Part shown: positions 24,491-32,991 of the stretch, piece after piece
Numbering within the stretch: position 1 is the stretch's first letter
Layout: the number at the start of each line of letters is the position of its first letter
Origin: Flavobacteriaceae bacterium
GTDB lineage: Bacteria > Bacteroidota > Bacteroidia > Flavobacteriales > Flavobacteriaceae
Direction of reading: 5' to 3'
Length of the DNA: 47,427 nt
NCBI GenBank assembly: GCA_947446865.1
Contig: CANFHX010000021.1
Coordinates: 1 to 47,427, forward strand
Position numbers and translations under genes: made by a program
Notes under the pieces: generated by a model
Told to the model about the DNA's origin: nothing
Database searches by the model: none
The model's input: only the letters and a program-made list of their open reading frames with translations

Positions 24491-24787
24491 TTAAACTTGC
24501 TCCTGCACTAAACCAATAATGGTATTAGCATCCAGCTCACCAGATTGACGCCAAATCATTTGACCATCTTTGTAAATCATCAAGGTAGGAAGGCCTTTAA
24601 TGCGCAGTGCTTCGGCCAATTCTTGATTTTTATCCACATCAATTTTAATTACTTTTGCTTTGTCTCCAAGGGCTGCCGCCACATCTCTAATAACAGGATG
24701 CATCGAAACAGAAGATTCATTCCACTCGGTGTAAAAGTCAATTAACACAGGGACTTGGGCATTGATAAGTTCTCCAAATTTTGACAT
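24491..24787 (-). CDS. Thioredoxin-fold protein lacking the CXXC active site
   Basis: 98 residues with the thioredoxin scaffold: VLIDFYTEW (beta strand before the active site), KVIKIDVDKNQELAEAL, and the cis-proline loop KGLPTLMIY (Pro67). The catalytic WCGPC is replaced by W22-N-E-S-S26, and the protein has no cysteine at all, so it cannot act as a disulfide reductase. Single-domain members without CXXC are usually chaperone-like or binding proteins; the rest of the fold is well kept, so it is probably functional. Tail to tail with the deacetylase. Confidence 0.85.
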   Translation of the reverse strand: MSKFGELINAQVPVLIDFYTEWNESSVSMHPVIRDVAAALGDKAKVIKIDVDKNQELAEALRIKGLPTLMIYKDGQMIWRQSGELDANTIIGLVQEQV

Positions 24788-24859
24788 AAAACCAAAATAT
24801 TTTATTTTCTTTAGCTAAAAAAAGAAATATTATAATACAAATGTAGCATTTTTATGTAA

Positions 24860-26095
24860 TTATACTAAACTTTTACCTTTTTTTAGTTCAATTACGGTAA
24901 TTTCTGGCATAATTCCTACTCTACCAGGGTAAGCATGGTAGCCAAAACCTCTATTTACGTAAATATATTTGCCAGCTTTTTCGTACAAACCTGCCCATTG
25001 ATCGTAAACATATTGCGCTGGACTCCATTTTAAAAAACCCGGAATTTCAATTCCAAATTGCAAACCATGTGTATGTCCAGAAAGCATCAAATGAAAATTT
25101 TGTGGATGGGTATTTACTTCGGCATCCCAATGACTTGGATCGTGACTCATCAAGATTTTAAAATCTTCTTTGGTCAATCCTTTAGAAGCTTTATTTAAAT
25201 CACCAGCTTTCTTAAAATGTTTTCCCCAATTCTCTACTCCAACTACCGCAATTTTATCCTCTCCTTTAGAAATAAAGGTATGCTCGTTCAACATCAAATT
25301 AAAACCAATTTTACCATATAGTTCTTTAATAGCATGAAAATTAGCCTCCTTATCTTTTTCCAATTTCCAATCTACATATTCGCCATAATCATGGTTTCCT
25401 AAAACCGAAAACTTCCCGTATTTATGAGGCTTAATTCTATTGAAAGTCTCAATCCATGGAAGCATTTCTTTAGCATGGGTGTTTACTATATCGCCAGTAA
25501 ACAAAATCATATCCGAGTTTTGCTCATTCACCAAATCAATAGCATAATTTATTTTTTCGGGATTGTCAAAACTACCACTGTGCACATCGGATATTTGGGT
25601 AATCTTAAAACCATCAAAAGCATCTGGAAGATCTGGGAAAAAAACTTGTTGGGTAATTACTTTGTAATTGTATTTACCAAAAGTCATCCCGTAGATCAAC
25701 GAAGTAAACGGGATAGCAGCCAATCCTAAAGCAATTTGACTGATGAATTTTCTTCGGTCTGGTAAGAACGAAACACCAATTGCTGGGCCAGAAAAATGAT
25801 TCATCGCGCCAGAAAACACTCGGAAAATATCTTCTAAAAGCAAAATAAAAGTAATAATTAACTTCGGAATCAATACCAACAGCATTAATCCCATGGTAAT
25901 CATAGTCATTTTGGTTTGCCCAACACTTCGATCAAATTGGGTGAATTGATAAGCTATAAAAAGAATAACTGTTAATGAAATTGTACTATATGCTAATAAA
26001 ACCCATCTTACTTTGGTAAAGGTTTTAACTGCTTGAAAAGCATAAACCTCTATTATTGCAATGATTAAAAAAAAGACTAACAAACGAAGAAACAT
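24860..26095 (-). CDS. Membrane-anchored metallophosphoesterase (YkuE-like)
   Basis: 411 residues. About four N-terminal membrane spans (1-110), a positively charged RRKF stretch with another hydrophobic segment, then a calcineurin-like phosphoesterase domain: ITQISDVHSG (D-x-H), ILFTGDIVN (GD), VLGNHDYG (GNHD), ILMSHDPSHW and LMLSGHTHGLQ (GHTH), which bind two metals. Family members hydrolyse phosphoester bonds at the membrane, for example in lipid-linked substrates such as UDP-diacylglucosamine relatives. The precise substrate is not evident. Confidence 0.87.
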   Translation of the reverse strand: MFLRLLVFFLIIAIIEVYAFQAVKTFTKVRWVLLAYSTISLTVILFIAYQFTQFDRSVGQTKMTMITMGLMLLVLIPKLIITFILLLEDIFRVFSGAMNHFSGPAIGVSFLPDRRKFISQIALGLAAIPFTSLIYGMTFGKYNYKVITQQVFFPDLPDAFDGFKITQISDVHSGSFDNPEKINYAIDLVNEQNSDMILFTGDIVNTHAKEMLPWIETFNRIKPHKYGKFSVLGNHDYGEYVDWKLEKDKEANFHAIKELYGKIGFNLMLNEHTFISKGEDKIAVVGVENWGKHFKKAGDLNKASKGLTKEDFKILMSHDPSHWDAEVNTHPQNFHLMLSGHTHGLQFGIEIPGFLKWSPAQYVYDQWAGLYEKAGKYIYVNRGFGYHAYPGRVGIMPEITVIELKKGKSLV

Positions 26096-26187
26096 ATAAA
26101 ATAATTTTTAACAAAAGTAAATAATGATTATTCTTACATTACATAAATTTTAGTTAATCTTTATTATTATATTAATTTATTAAAAAC

Positions 26188-26195
26188 TATTTTTG
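26188..26195 (+). promoter_or_regulatory. Candidate polA promoter (-7 element)
   Basis: TATTTTTG matches the Bacteroidota TAnnTTTG consensus, about 97 bases before the polA start. I see no clear TTG -33 partner. Confidence 0.4.
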
Positions 26196-26291
26196 TTTCC
26201 GTTGCATAAATTGGTTGAAAATAATAAATGCATCAATTTTTATCTCCATTTCTAATAGTTTTGGATTTCAATTACTTTTTAAATAAAAAAA

Positions 26292-29150
26292 ATGTCACAA
26301 AAACGACTTTATCTTCTAGACGCTTACGCACTTATATTTCGTGGTTATTTTGCCTTTATAAAAAACCCAAGAATAAACTCCAAAGGAATGGATACTTCGG
26401 CCATTATGGGATTTATGAATGCCTTAATGGATGTTATCAAGCGAGAAAAACCCGATCATTTAGCCGTAGCATTTGATAAAGGTGGAAGTACTTATCGTTA
26501 TGAAATGTACCAAGAATACAAAGCACATCGCGACGAAACTCCAGAGGCCATAAAAATTGCCGTTCCTTATATTCAAGAATTATTGAAGGCAATGCACATT
26601 CCAATCATAGAAAAAGCCGGATTTGAAGCCGATGATTTAATTGGAACTTTAGCCAAACAAGCCGAAAAAGAAAATTTCAAAGTTTTTATGGTTACTCCCG
26701 ATAAGGATTTTGCACAATTGGTTTCCGAAAATATTTTTATGTACAAACCTGCTCGAATGGGGAACGACATTGAAATATGGGGAATTCCAGAAGTCTTAGC
26801 CAAATTTGAAATTGAAAGACCCGAACAAGTGATTGATTTTCTTGGAATGATGGGCGATGCCGCCGATAATATTCCGGGACTTCCGGGAGTAGGAGAAAAA
26901 ACCGCAAAGAAATTCTTAGCCGAATATGGTTCTATGGAAAATCTTTTAGCCAATACACAACAATTAAAAGGCGCCATAAAAGACAAGATTGAAGCCAATG
27001 CAGCACTAGGTATATTGTCTAAAAAATTGGCCACCATCCTACTCGATTGTCCTGTTACTTTTGATGCAACCGACTACGAATTATCCAAACCCGATGTTGA
27101 AAAAACAGATGTGTTGTTTCAAGAATTGGAATTCCGTCAAATGAAAGCACAGTTTGATAAATTATTTGGAACTGGCAAAGAATATGATGAAATTGATACC
27201 AACGGAAATGGAACTACCAACGAAACGCCTCAACCAACAAAAAAGGCCCCTGCTAAAAAAACCAATGAAGATCAATTTGATTTATTTGGATTTACTGATG
27301 AGGAAAGTGATGAAGCAAAACCAAATTCGTTTTACGCAACATTAGAAACCACCGAACATTTTTACCAAAGTATTCAAGGCGATTTACCGGTGAAATTGCT
27401 TTTGCAAAATCTAATGAATCAATCTTCGGTTTGTTTTGATACCGAAACAACAGGGATCGATGCTTTGAATGCAGAATTGGTAGGAATATCCTTTTCTTTT
27501 GAAAAAGGAAAAGCGTTTTACGTTCCGTTTCCAGAGAACAGAGAGGAAGCACAAGTTTTAGTAGACAAATTCAAGCCGTTTTTTGAAAGTGAAAGCATTG
27601 AAAAAGTAGGTCAGAATATCAAATACGATTTAAAAATTCTTTCGCATTATGGCGTTTCCATCAAAGGAAAATTGTTCGATACCATGATTGCGCATTATTT
27701 AATCAACCCCGATATGCGTCACAATATGGATGTTTTATCGGAAACCTATTTGAAATATGCCCCAAAATCCATTGAAGATTTAATTGGTAAAAAAGGGAAA
27801 AACCAAAAATCGATGCGCGATATTTCTTTAGAAGATATTAAAGAATATGCTGCCGAAGATGCCGATGTAACGTTTCAGTTGAAGCAAAATTTCAGTCCTA
27901 TTTTAGACAAAGCCGAAACCAAGAAATTATTTGAAGAGATCGAAATTCCATTAATTCCCGTATTAGCAGCAATGGAATTGGAAGGAATTAATTTGGACGT
28001 TCCGTTTTTAAAATCAATGTCAGGAGAAATGGCTGCCGAAAGCAATGCATTGGAACAAAAGATATACGAAACTGCTGGCGAGAAATTCAATTTGGCTTCT
28101 CCAAAACAATTGGGCGACGTTTTATTTGATAAAATGAAAATTGGCGGTACCAAACAAAAGAAAACTAAAACAGGTCAATATGCCACTGGCGAAGAGATAT
28201 TATCTTATTTAGCAAACGACAATCCAATTGTAAAAGACATTCTAGATTGGCGTCAAATGGTGAAATTACAAAGCACCTATATTGATGCGTTGCCCAACCA
28301 AGTAGACAAAAAAACGGGTCGCGTGCACACCGATTATATGCAAACTGTTGCCGCAACTGGGCGTTTGAGTTCTAACAATCCCAACCTGCAAAACATTCCA
28401 ATTAGAACTGAAAGAGGGCGCTTGATTCGTAAAGCATTTATTGCTCGAGATGAAAATTACACCTTAGTTTCTGCCGATTATTCTCAGATAGAATTGCGCA
28501 TTATTGCGGCGTTGTCGGGAGAAGAAAACATGATTAAAGCATTCCAACATAATGAAGATATTCACCGAAGCACTGCTGCTAAAGTGTTTAATGTTCCCTT
28601 AGAAGAAGTTACCAAAGAGCAACGTAGCAATGCCAAAACGGTAAACTTCGGAATCATCTATGGGGTTTCTGCCTTTGGACTTTCCAATCAAACTTCGCTT
28701 TCAAGAAAAGAAAGTGCCGAGTTGATTGATGCCTATTATGCAAGTTATCCAAAACTAAAATCCTATATGCAAGATCAGGTAGATTTTGCTAGAGAAAATG
28801 GTTATGTGCAAACGGTTTTAGGAAGACGTCGTTATTTGAAAGATATTAATTCGGCGAATCAAATGGTACGAAGTGGTGCCGAAAGAAATGCGGTTAACGC
28901 CCCAATTCAGGGTTCTGCTGCCGATATTATCAAGATTGCCATGATTAATATTTACAACAAATTGACTTCTGAAAATTGGAAATCCAAAATGCTATTGCAG
29001 GTACATGATGAACTTGTTTTTGATGTGCACAATTCCGAAATGGAGAAAATCCAACCCATGATCAAACACGAAATGGAAAATGCTTTTAAACTAGATGTTC
29101 CGTTAGAAGTTGAAATTGGTTCTGGAAAAAACTGGTTGGAAGCACATTAG
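26292..29150 (+). CDS. polA: DNA polymerase I
   Basis: 952 residues, full length. The N-terminal 5'-3' exonuclease domain (1-290) has the acidic ligands (FEADDLIGTLAKQAE, DKDFAQLV) and the helix-hairpin-helix PGLPGVGEKTAKKFL. A linker rich in K/E/T follows. The 3'-5' proofreading domain is intact: FDTETTG with Asp383, NIKYDLKIL and AAEDADVTFQL. The polymerase domain has ADYSQIELRI (Asp729), the O helix RSNAKTVNFGIIYG and VHDELVF (His905-Asp906). It acts in Okazaki-fragment processing and repair. Monocistronic. Confidence 0.97.
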   Translation: MSQKRLYLLDAYALIFRGYFAFIKNPRINSKGMDTSAIMGFMNALMDVIKREKPDHLAVAFDKGGSTYRYEMYQEYKAHRDETPEAIKIAVPYIQELLKAMHIPIIEKAGFEADDLIGTLAKQAEKENFKVFMVTPDKDFAQLVSENIFMYKPARMGNDIEIWGIPEVLAKFEIERPEQVIDFLGMMGDAADNIPGLPGVGEKTAKKFLAEYGSMENLLANTQQLKGAIKDKIEANAALGILSKKLATILLDCPVTFDATDYELSKPDVEKTDVLFQELEFRQMKAQFDKLFGTGKEYDEIDTNGNGTTNETPQPTKKAPAKKTNEDQFDLFGFTDEESDEAKPNSFYATLETTEHFYQSIQGDLPVKLLLQNLMNQSSVCFDTETTGIDALNAELVGISFSFEKGKAFYVPFPENREEAQVLVDKFKPFFESESIEKVGQNIKYDLKILSHYGVSIKGKLFDTMIAHYLINPDMRHNMDVLSETYLKYAPKSIEDLIGKKGKNQKSMRDISLEDIKEYAAEDADVTFQLKQNFSPILDKAETKKLFEEIEIPLIPVLAAMELEGINLDVPFLKSMSGEMAAESNALEQKIYETAGEKFNLASPKQLGDVLFDKMKIGGTKQKKTKTGQYATGEEILSYLANDNPIVKDILDWRQMVKLQSTYIDALPNQVDKKTGRVHTDYMQTVAATGRLSSNNPNLQNIPIRTERGRLIRKAFIARDENYTLVSADYSQIELRIIAALSGEENMIKAFQHNEDIHRSTAAKVFNVPLEEVTKEQRSNAKTVNFGIIYGVSAFGLSNQTSLSRKESAELIDAYYASYPKLKSYMQDQVDFARENGYVQTVLGRRRYLKDINSANQMVRSGAERNAVNAPIQGSAADIIKIAMINIYNKLTSENWKSKMLLQVHDELVFDVHNSEMEKIQPMIKHEMENAFKLDVPLEVEIGSGKNWLEAH

Positions 29151-29182
29151 AATTTTTTTATAGATTTAAATTATAGATTTTG

Positions 29183-29190
29183 TAACTTTG
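29183..29190 (+). promoter_or_regulatory. Candidate promoter of DUF4160-DUF2442 pair
   Basis: TAACTTTG fits TAnnTTTG and lies 16 bases before the ATG at 29207, implying a very short leader. Confidence 0.45.
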
Positions 29191-29206
29191 TTTTAAATGT
29201 AAAATT

Positions 29207-29476
29207 ATGCCTGTAATAAGTCTGTTTTATGGTTTAATAATTTCCATGTATTATTTGGATAATAAGCAACATAATTTACCTCATATTCATGTGAAATACA
29301 ATGAATTTGAGTCCGTTTTTTCAATACCTGACGGAGATTTATTAGAAGGGAAACTACCTAATAACAAAATCAAACTTGTTAAAGCATGGATTGAAATTCG
29401 ACAAGAAGATCTAATGGCCGATTGGAGTCTGGCTATTAAAGGAGAGCCCATTTTTAAAATTGAACCTTTACGATAA
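29207..29476 (+). CDS. DUF4160 protein
   Basis: 89 residues. Family signature ISMYYLDNKQHNLPHIHVKY followed by FSIPDGDLLEGKLP and VKAWIEIRQEDLMADW. DUF4160 proteins are small, usually paired with a DUF2442 protein, and are widely scattered on chromosomes and mobile elements; a toxin-antitoxin-like role has been suggested for such pairs but is not established as far as I know. The downstream DUF2442 gene starts 5 bases after its stop. Confidence 0.85.
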   Translation: MPVISLFYGLIISMYYLDNKQHNLPHIHVKYNEFESVFSIPDGDLLEGKLPNNKIKLVKAWIEIRQEDLMADWSLAIKGEPIFKIEPLR

Positions 29477-29481
29477 AAGAT

Positions 29482-29745
29482 ATGTTTCCAAAAATAATAA
29501 CTGCAATACCAAAATCTGGATATAAATTAGAGCTAGAATTTGATACTAAAATCTGGAAGGAATTCTCTGTTCTACCTTATCTTAATTACCCTGTATTTGA
29601 ACCTTTGAAAAACATTTCCTTTTTCAACCAAGTTGTCGTAAAACATGGAACAATTGTTTGGGGAAAAGAAGAAATTATAGATTTTGATCCCTATACCCTT
29701 TGGACAGAGAGTATCGAAATATCGAAAAGCAACCTAGTCAGTTGA
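29482..29745 (+). CDS. DUF2442 protein
   Basis: 87 residues (ITAIPKSGYKLELEFDTKIW, IVWGKEEIIDFDPYTLWTES). The GYKLELEF and IDFDPYTLW patterns are typical of DUF2442, the usual partner of DUF4160. Second gene of the pair. The following 200 bases (29746-29947) hold only the next gene's promoter. Confidence 0.85.
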   Translation: MFPKIITAIPKSGYKLELEFDTKIWKEFSVLPYLNYPVFEPLKNISFFNQVVVKHGTIVWGKEEIIDFDPYTLWTESIEISKSNLVS

Positions 29746-29924
29746 AAAAATATCTGATAAAGTATTCAGATAGCAGTTTACGCAATTTTGTCATTCCGTA
29801 GGAATCTCATTAAATTAAAATGAAAAAGGCTTTATTTTATTGTCTTCGCACAAGAATGCTTCGGACTCATCGGTTTATGGTTCGTAAGTTGTCCAGAAAA
29901 ATAAGGCACTGTTTTAATTTTACA

Positions 29925-29932
29925 TATATTTG
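29925..29932 (+). promoter_or_regulatory. Candidate promoter of the PnuC-like gene
   Basis: TATATTTG, a perfect -7 element, ends 15 bases before ATG 29948. Confidence 0.5.
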
Positions 29933-29947
29933 CCGAAATATTTCATA

Positions 29948-30685
29948 ATGGCATTATTTTCATTATCCCAAAAATCTATCCAAACTGTTAAGTCCGTAAC
30001 TAATAGTCAGTATCTAGATATAATAGGATTGGTAATCGTTTTGGTTGGATCTATAACATTGGGATACCACAAAACAGAAATTCCGATTCACTTTAAAAAT
30101 ACCACTTATACTTTCCCATTGGGGATATTTTCTATCGTGAATGTTGGATTTTCTATGATATCCACACGATTAGTAACCAAGAAAAATAACATCGGAAATT
30201 TTATCGGAACCTTAAATACCGCTTTAAGTGGCGCTATCGATTATCTTTTAGGAAATGCCGCAGCAATTTTAACCTATCCAATATCTTTTGTAGGGAATTA
30301 TGTTGCGTTTCGATTCTGGAAAAAGAAAAAAGTACTAAACAGTATTGATGGGATTTTTTACAGAAATTTATTCTTAGGGATGGTACTTTCGCTTATACTG
30401 AATTACCTAGGATTCACTTATTTTAGTGACAAACCCATCGATTGGAAATTGTTTTTTGCAATTGCAATTCCTGCCGGAATTAGTTTTGGAGGAACCTTTA
30501 ACAATAGCCGAATGTACCCCGACAACTGGTTCATGTGGCAATTGTACAACCTATCTAAAATTGTTCAAAGTGTTATGATATTGAACATTGCCAACACCAT
30601 TAAATATGTATTCTACTTCTTTAATGCGATAATTGGTTATATCACTTGGAACGATGATAAAGAACATAACCCTATAGTTTCCTAG
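29948..30685 (+). CDS. PnuC-family nicotinamide riboside-type transporter
   Basis: 245 residues from ATG 29948; the upstream TTG at 29930 overlaps the promoter and is rejected. About seven membrane helices. The C-terminal part shows the family pattern MYPDNWFMWQLYNLSKI, then IKYVFYFFNAIIGYITW. PnuC proteins import nicotinamide riboside or related vitamin precursors by facilitated diffusion, driven by intracellular phosphorylation. No nadR-type kinase lies nearby, so the substrate could also be thiamine (PnuT) or riboflavin (PnuX). The 3' end overlaps the convergent LacI-type gene by 14 bases. Confidence 0.75.
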   Translation: MALFSLSQKSIQTVKSVTNSQYLDIIGLVIVLVGSITLGYHKTEIPIHFKNTTYTFPLGIFSIVNVGFSMISTRLVTKKNNIGNFIGTLNTALSGAIDYLLGNAAAILTYPISFVGNYVAFRFWKKKKVLNSIDGIFYRNLFLGMVLSLILNYLGFTYFSDKPIDWKLFFAIAIPAGISFGGTFNNSRMYPDNWFMWQLYNLSKIVQSVMILNIANTIKYVFYFFNAIIGYITWNDDKEHNPIVS

Positions 30686-31694
30686 TAGATTCTCTTTGGC
30701 GCAACTCGGTTTTAATAATCGTAGTTTTATGGCTGTAGTTTTCTTCTTTACTTTCTAGTTTCTCAATTAGCATTTTGGTTGCTACCTCGCCTATTTCTGG
30801 GCCATGTTGGCTCACGGTAGACAAACTTGGTGTCATTCGTCTCGACCAAACGCCATCGGCAAAACCAATAACCGAAAATTCTTCTGGGATTTTTAATCCT
30901 TTTTTAATAGCCATTTTCATAGCCATACTTGAAGCATGCTCGTCTAATGCAAATATGGCATCTACTTCATTTTTATTTAAAAAATCAACAGTTATTGCAT
31001 CCAGATCTTCGGCGGTTTCCGACAAAACTATAAGTTTTTCATCTACTTTCAACCCCGCATTTTCAAGAGCTTTCTTATAACCTTCCACTCTAAGTTTTCC
31101 TACACTTAAATTATTAATTGCAGAAAACAAAGCGATTTTTTTACATCCCGTTTTAATCAAATGTTCGGTCGCATTGATAGCTGAATCTAAATCATCCACC
31201 ACCACTTTATCACAAACAACTTCGTCTGAAGTTCTATCAAACATAACAATAGGAGTGCCTTCATTAATTATAGACTTAAAGTGACCAAATTGTTGTAGTT
31301 TTTGTGCTTCTTGTGAAATCGACAAAATAAAACCATCAATCGTTCCGTTACTCAACATCTCCAAAGCGCTAATTTCTTTTTCTAAAGATTCATTACTAAT
31401 ACAGGTAATCACTTTATATCCTTTTTCATCCGCTACTTTCTCAATTCCGGTAAAAACCTTAGCAAAAAAAGAATTCAAAATATTAGGAATAATAACTCCA
31501 ATAGTTCTAGTAGATCTATTTTTAAGGTTTAACCCGATGATATTAGGCTTATAGTTTTTGAGTTTTGCATACTCTTGAACCCTAATTTTAGTAGGATCAC
31601 TTATCTCTGGACTATCGTTCAATGCTTTAGAAACGGTAGAGACAGAAACTCCCAATTCTTTTGCAATCTGTTTTAATGTAGCTTTCGTTTTCAT
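30672..31694 (-). CDS. LacI-family transcriptional regulator
   Basis: 340 residues. The N-terminal LacI HTH (TLKQIAKELGVSVSTVSKAL) is followed by the hinge helix (NLKNRSTRTIGVIIPNI), then a periplasmic-binding-protein-like sensor domain (about 60-335; DGFILSI, VMFDRTSDEV, SVIGFADG). It would bind a palindromic operator and respond to a sugar or nucleoside. No catabolic operon is adjacent, so its targets cannot be read from context; the PnuC-like gene is convergent rather than co-transcribed. Confidence 0.93.
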   Translation of the reverse strand: MKTKATLKQIAKELGVSVSTVSKALNDSPEISDPTKIRVQEYAKLKNYKPNIIGLNLKNRSTRTIGVIIPNILNSFFAKVFTGIEKVADEKGYKVITCISNESLEKEISALEMLSNGTIDGFILSISQEAQKLQQFGHFKSIINEGTPIVMFDRTSDEVVCDKVVVDDLDSAINATEHLIKTGCKKIALFSAINNLSVGKLRVEGYKKALENAGLKVDEKLIVLSETAEDLDAITVDFLNKNEVDAIFALDEHASSMAMKMAIKKGLKIPEEFSVIGFADGVWSRRMTPSLSTVSQHGPEIGEVATKMLIEKLESKEENYSHKTTIIKTELRQRESTRKL

Positions 31695-31880
31695 TTGAAA
31701 ATTAAATAAGCAGTAAAATTAAGAAAAAAATAATTAGAAGCTTCGGATTTAGTCATTTTTGTAAACTAATAATATACAATTATTTTACGAAAAGGAATTT
31801 CAATAACAATTGCTGTTCGTGAAAATTTAATGTTTTTTGTACTTCTCTATCATTCAACCTAAAAGAAAAACAGAAACCTA

Positions 31881-31911
31881 TTTGTATATATAATAAATAA
31901 TTGTACTTTTG
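31881..31911 (+). promoter_or_regulatory. rplM-rpsI promoter
   Basis: TTTG (31881-31884), 19 bases of spacer, then TACTTTTG (31904-31911): an exact match to the Bacteroidota -33/-7 promoter. It gives a leader of about 35 bases before rplM. The rest of 31695-31954 holds no gene. Confidence 0.8.
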
Positions 31912-31954
31912 CACTCCCGTAATTGGGAATGGAATGTTTAATTAAAATAATATT

Positions 31955-32410
31955 ATGGACGCATTAAGCTACAAAACAGTTTCTGCCAACAAAGCCACCG
32001 TTACTAAAGAGTGGATTGTTGTAGACGCTGAAGGTCATAACTTAGGTCGTTTTGCTTCTAAAGTCGCGATGCTTTTAAGAGGTAAATACAAGCCAAGTTA
32101 TTCACCACACGTTGACTGTGGAGATAACGTAATTGTTATCAACTCAGAGAAAATTAATTTAACTGGAAACAAACTTGACGAAAAAACTTACATTCGTCAC
32201 ACAGGTTATCCAGGAGGGCAAAGAAGTTTGACTGCCAAAGTAATGCAACAAAAAAACCCTGCATTATTAGTAGAAAAAGCTGTAAAAGGAATGTTACCTA
32301 AAAATAAATTAGGTGCGCAATTATTCCGTAATTTAGATGTAAATGTTGGTACTGAGCACAAACATGGCGCTCAACAACCAAAAACCGTTAACCTTAACGA
32401 CTTAAAGTAA
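31955..32410 (+). CDS. rplM: Ribosomal protein L13
   Basis: 151 residues, usual length. Signatures WIVVDAEGHNLGRFASKVAM, LRGKYKPSYSPHVDCGDNV and YIRHTGYPGGQRS. It is an early assembly protein of the 50S subunit. First gene of the rplM-rpsI operon; its TAA overlaps the next ATG by one base (TAATG). Confidence 0.98.
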   Translation: MDALSYKTVSANKATVTKEWIVVDAEGHNLGRFASKVAMLLRGKYKPSYSPHVDCGDNVIVINSEKINLTGNKLDEKTYIRHTGYPGGQRSLTAKVMQQKNPALLVEKAVKGMLPKNKLGAQLFRNLDVNVGTEHKHGAQQPKTVNLNDLK

Positions 32411-32796
32411 TGGGAGTTATTCACAAAATCGGTAGAAGAAAATGTGCAGTTGCACGTGTTTATGTTCAAGAAGGAACAGGTAAAATTACCGTAAACAAAA
32501 AAGAATTTGCAACTTACTTCCCAACTGCTACTTTACAGTACAAAGTTTTACAACCAATGTCATTGACAGAAAATGTAAACAACTACGACGTAAAAGTAAA
32601 TGTATACGGTGGTGGTTCAACAGGACAAGCAGAAGCTGTGAGAATGGCTTTAGCAAGAGTAATGTGTGAGGTAGGCGAAGGAAACAGAGCTATCCTTAAA
32701 CCAGAAGGATTACTAACAAGAGATCCAAGAATGGTAGAACGTAAAAAATTCGGTCAGAAAAAAGCACGTAAGAGATTCCAATTCTCGAAACGTTAA
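32410..32796 (+). CDS. rpsI: Ribosomal protein S9
   Basis: 128 residues. It starts VIHKIGRRKCAVARVYVQEG and ends GQKKARKRFQFSKR; the basic C-terminal tail reaches into the P site of the 30S subunit. Translationally coupled to rplM. A hairpin-T terminator begins at its stop codon. Confidence 0.98.
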   Translation: MGVIHKIGRRKCAVARVYVQEGTGKITVNKKEFATYFPTATLQYKVLQPMSLTENVNNYDVKVNVYGGGSTGQAEAVRMALARVMCEVGEGNRAILKPEGLLTRDPRMVERKKFGQKKARKRFQFSKR

Positions 32797-32824
32797 TATT
32801 CGATATTTATACGAATATTTTTTC
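32795..32824 (+). terminator. Terminator after rpsI
   Basis: AATATTCG (32795-32802) pairs with CGAATATT (32812-32819), followed by T-rich bases; it overlaps the rpsI stop codon. Confidence 0.7.
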
Positions 32825-32863
32825 AGATACCTTTTTACAATTAAAATTGAATTTAAAACAAAG

Positions 32864-32986
32864 TTGTCGATATTCCTTTTCAAAAGGGAATTAGTTTAGC
32901 ATCGAAATGCAGTCCAAAGTCTTAAAGTTGAAAAGACTTAAAGCGAAAAAGGTGACGCATTGCTAATCAACGGAACGTAAACTATT
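32864..32986 (+). promoter_or_regulatory. Candidate structured rpsB leader
   Basis: The rpsI-rpsB gap contains a hairpin ATTCCTTTT/AAAAGGGAAT (about 32870-32891), a second AAGTCTT/AAGACTT (about 32917-32940), and a possible enclosing pairing TTAGCA (about 32895) with TGCTAA (about 32961). Together they form a multi-branched leader just before the S2 start. S2 leaders that bind their own product are known in other bacteria; whether this is one is inference. Confidence 0.45.
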
Positions 32987-32991
32987 ACACA

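Noticed and set aside
26228..26476. Open frame overlapping the start of polA
   Set aside because: It is in another frame over a highly conserved polA N-terminus and has no recognisable product.
29930..29947. Start of the PnuC-like gene at TTG 29930
   Set aside because: The codon overlaps the predicted -7 element at 29925-29932; ATG 29948 is preferred.
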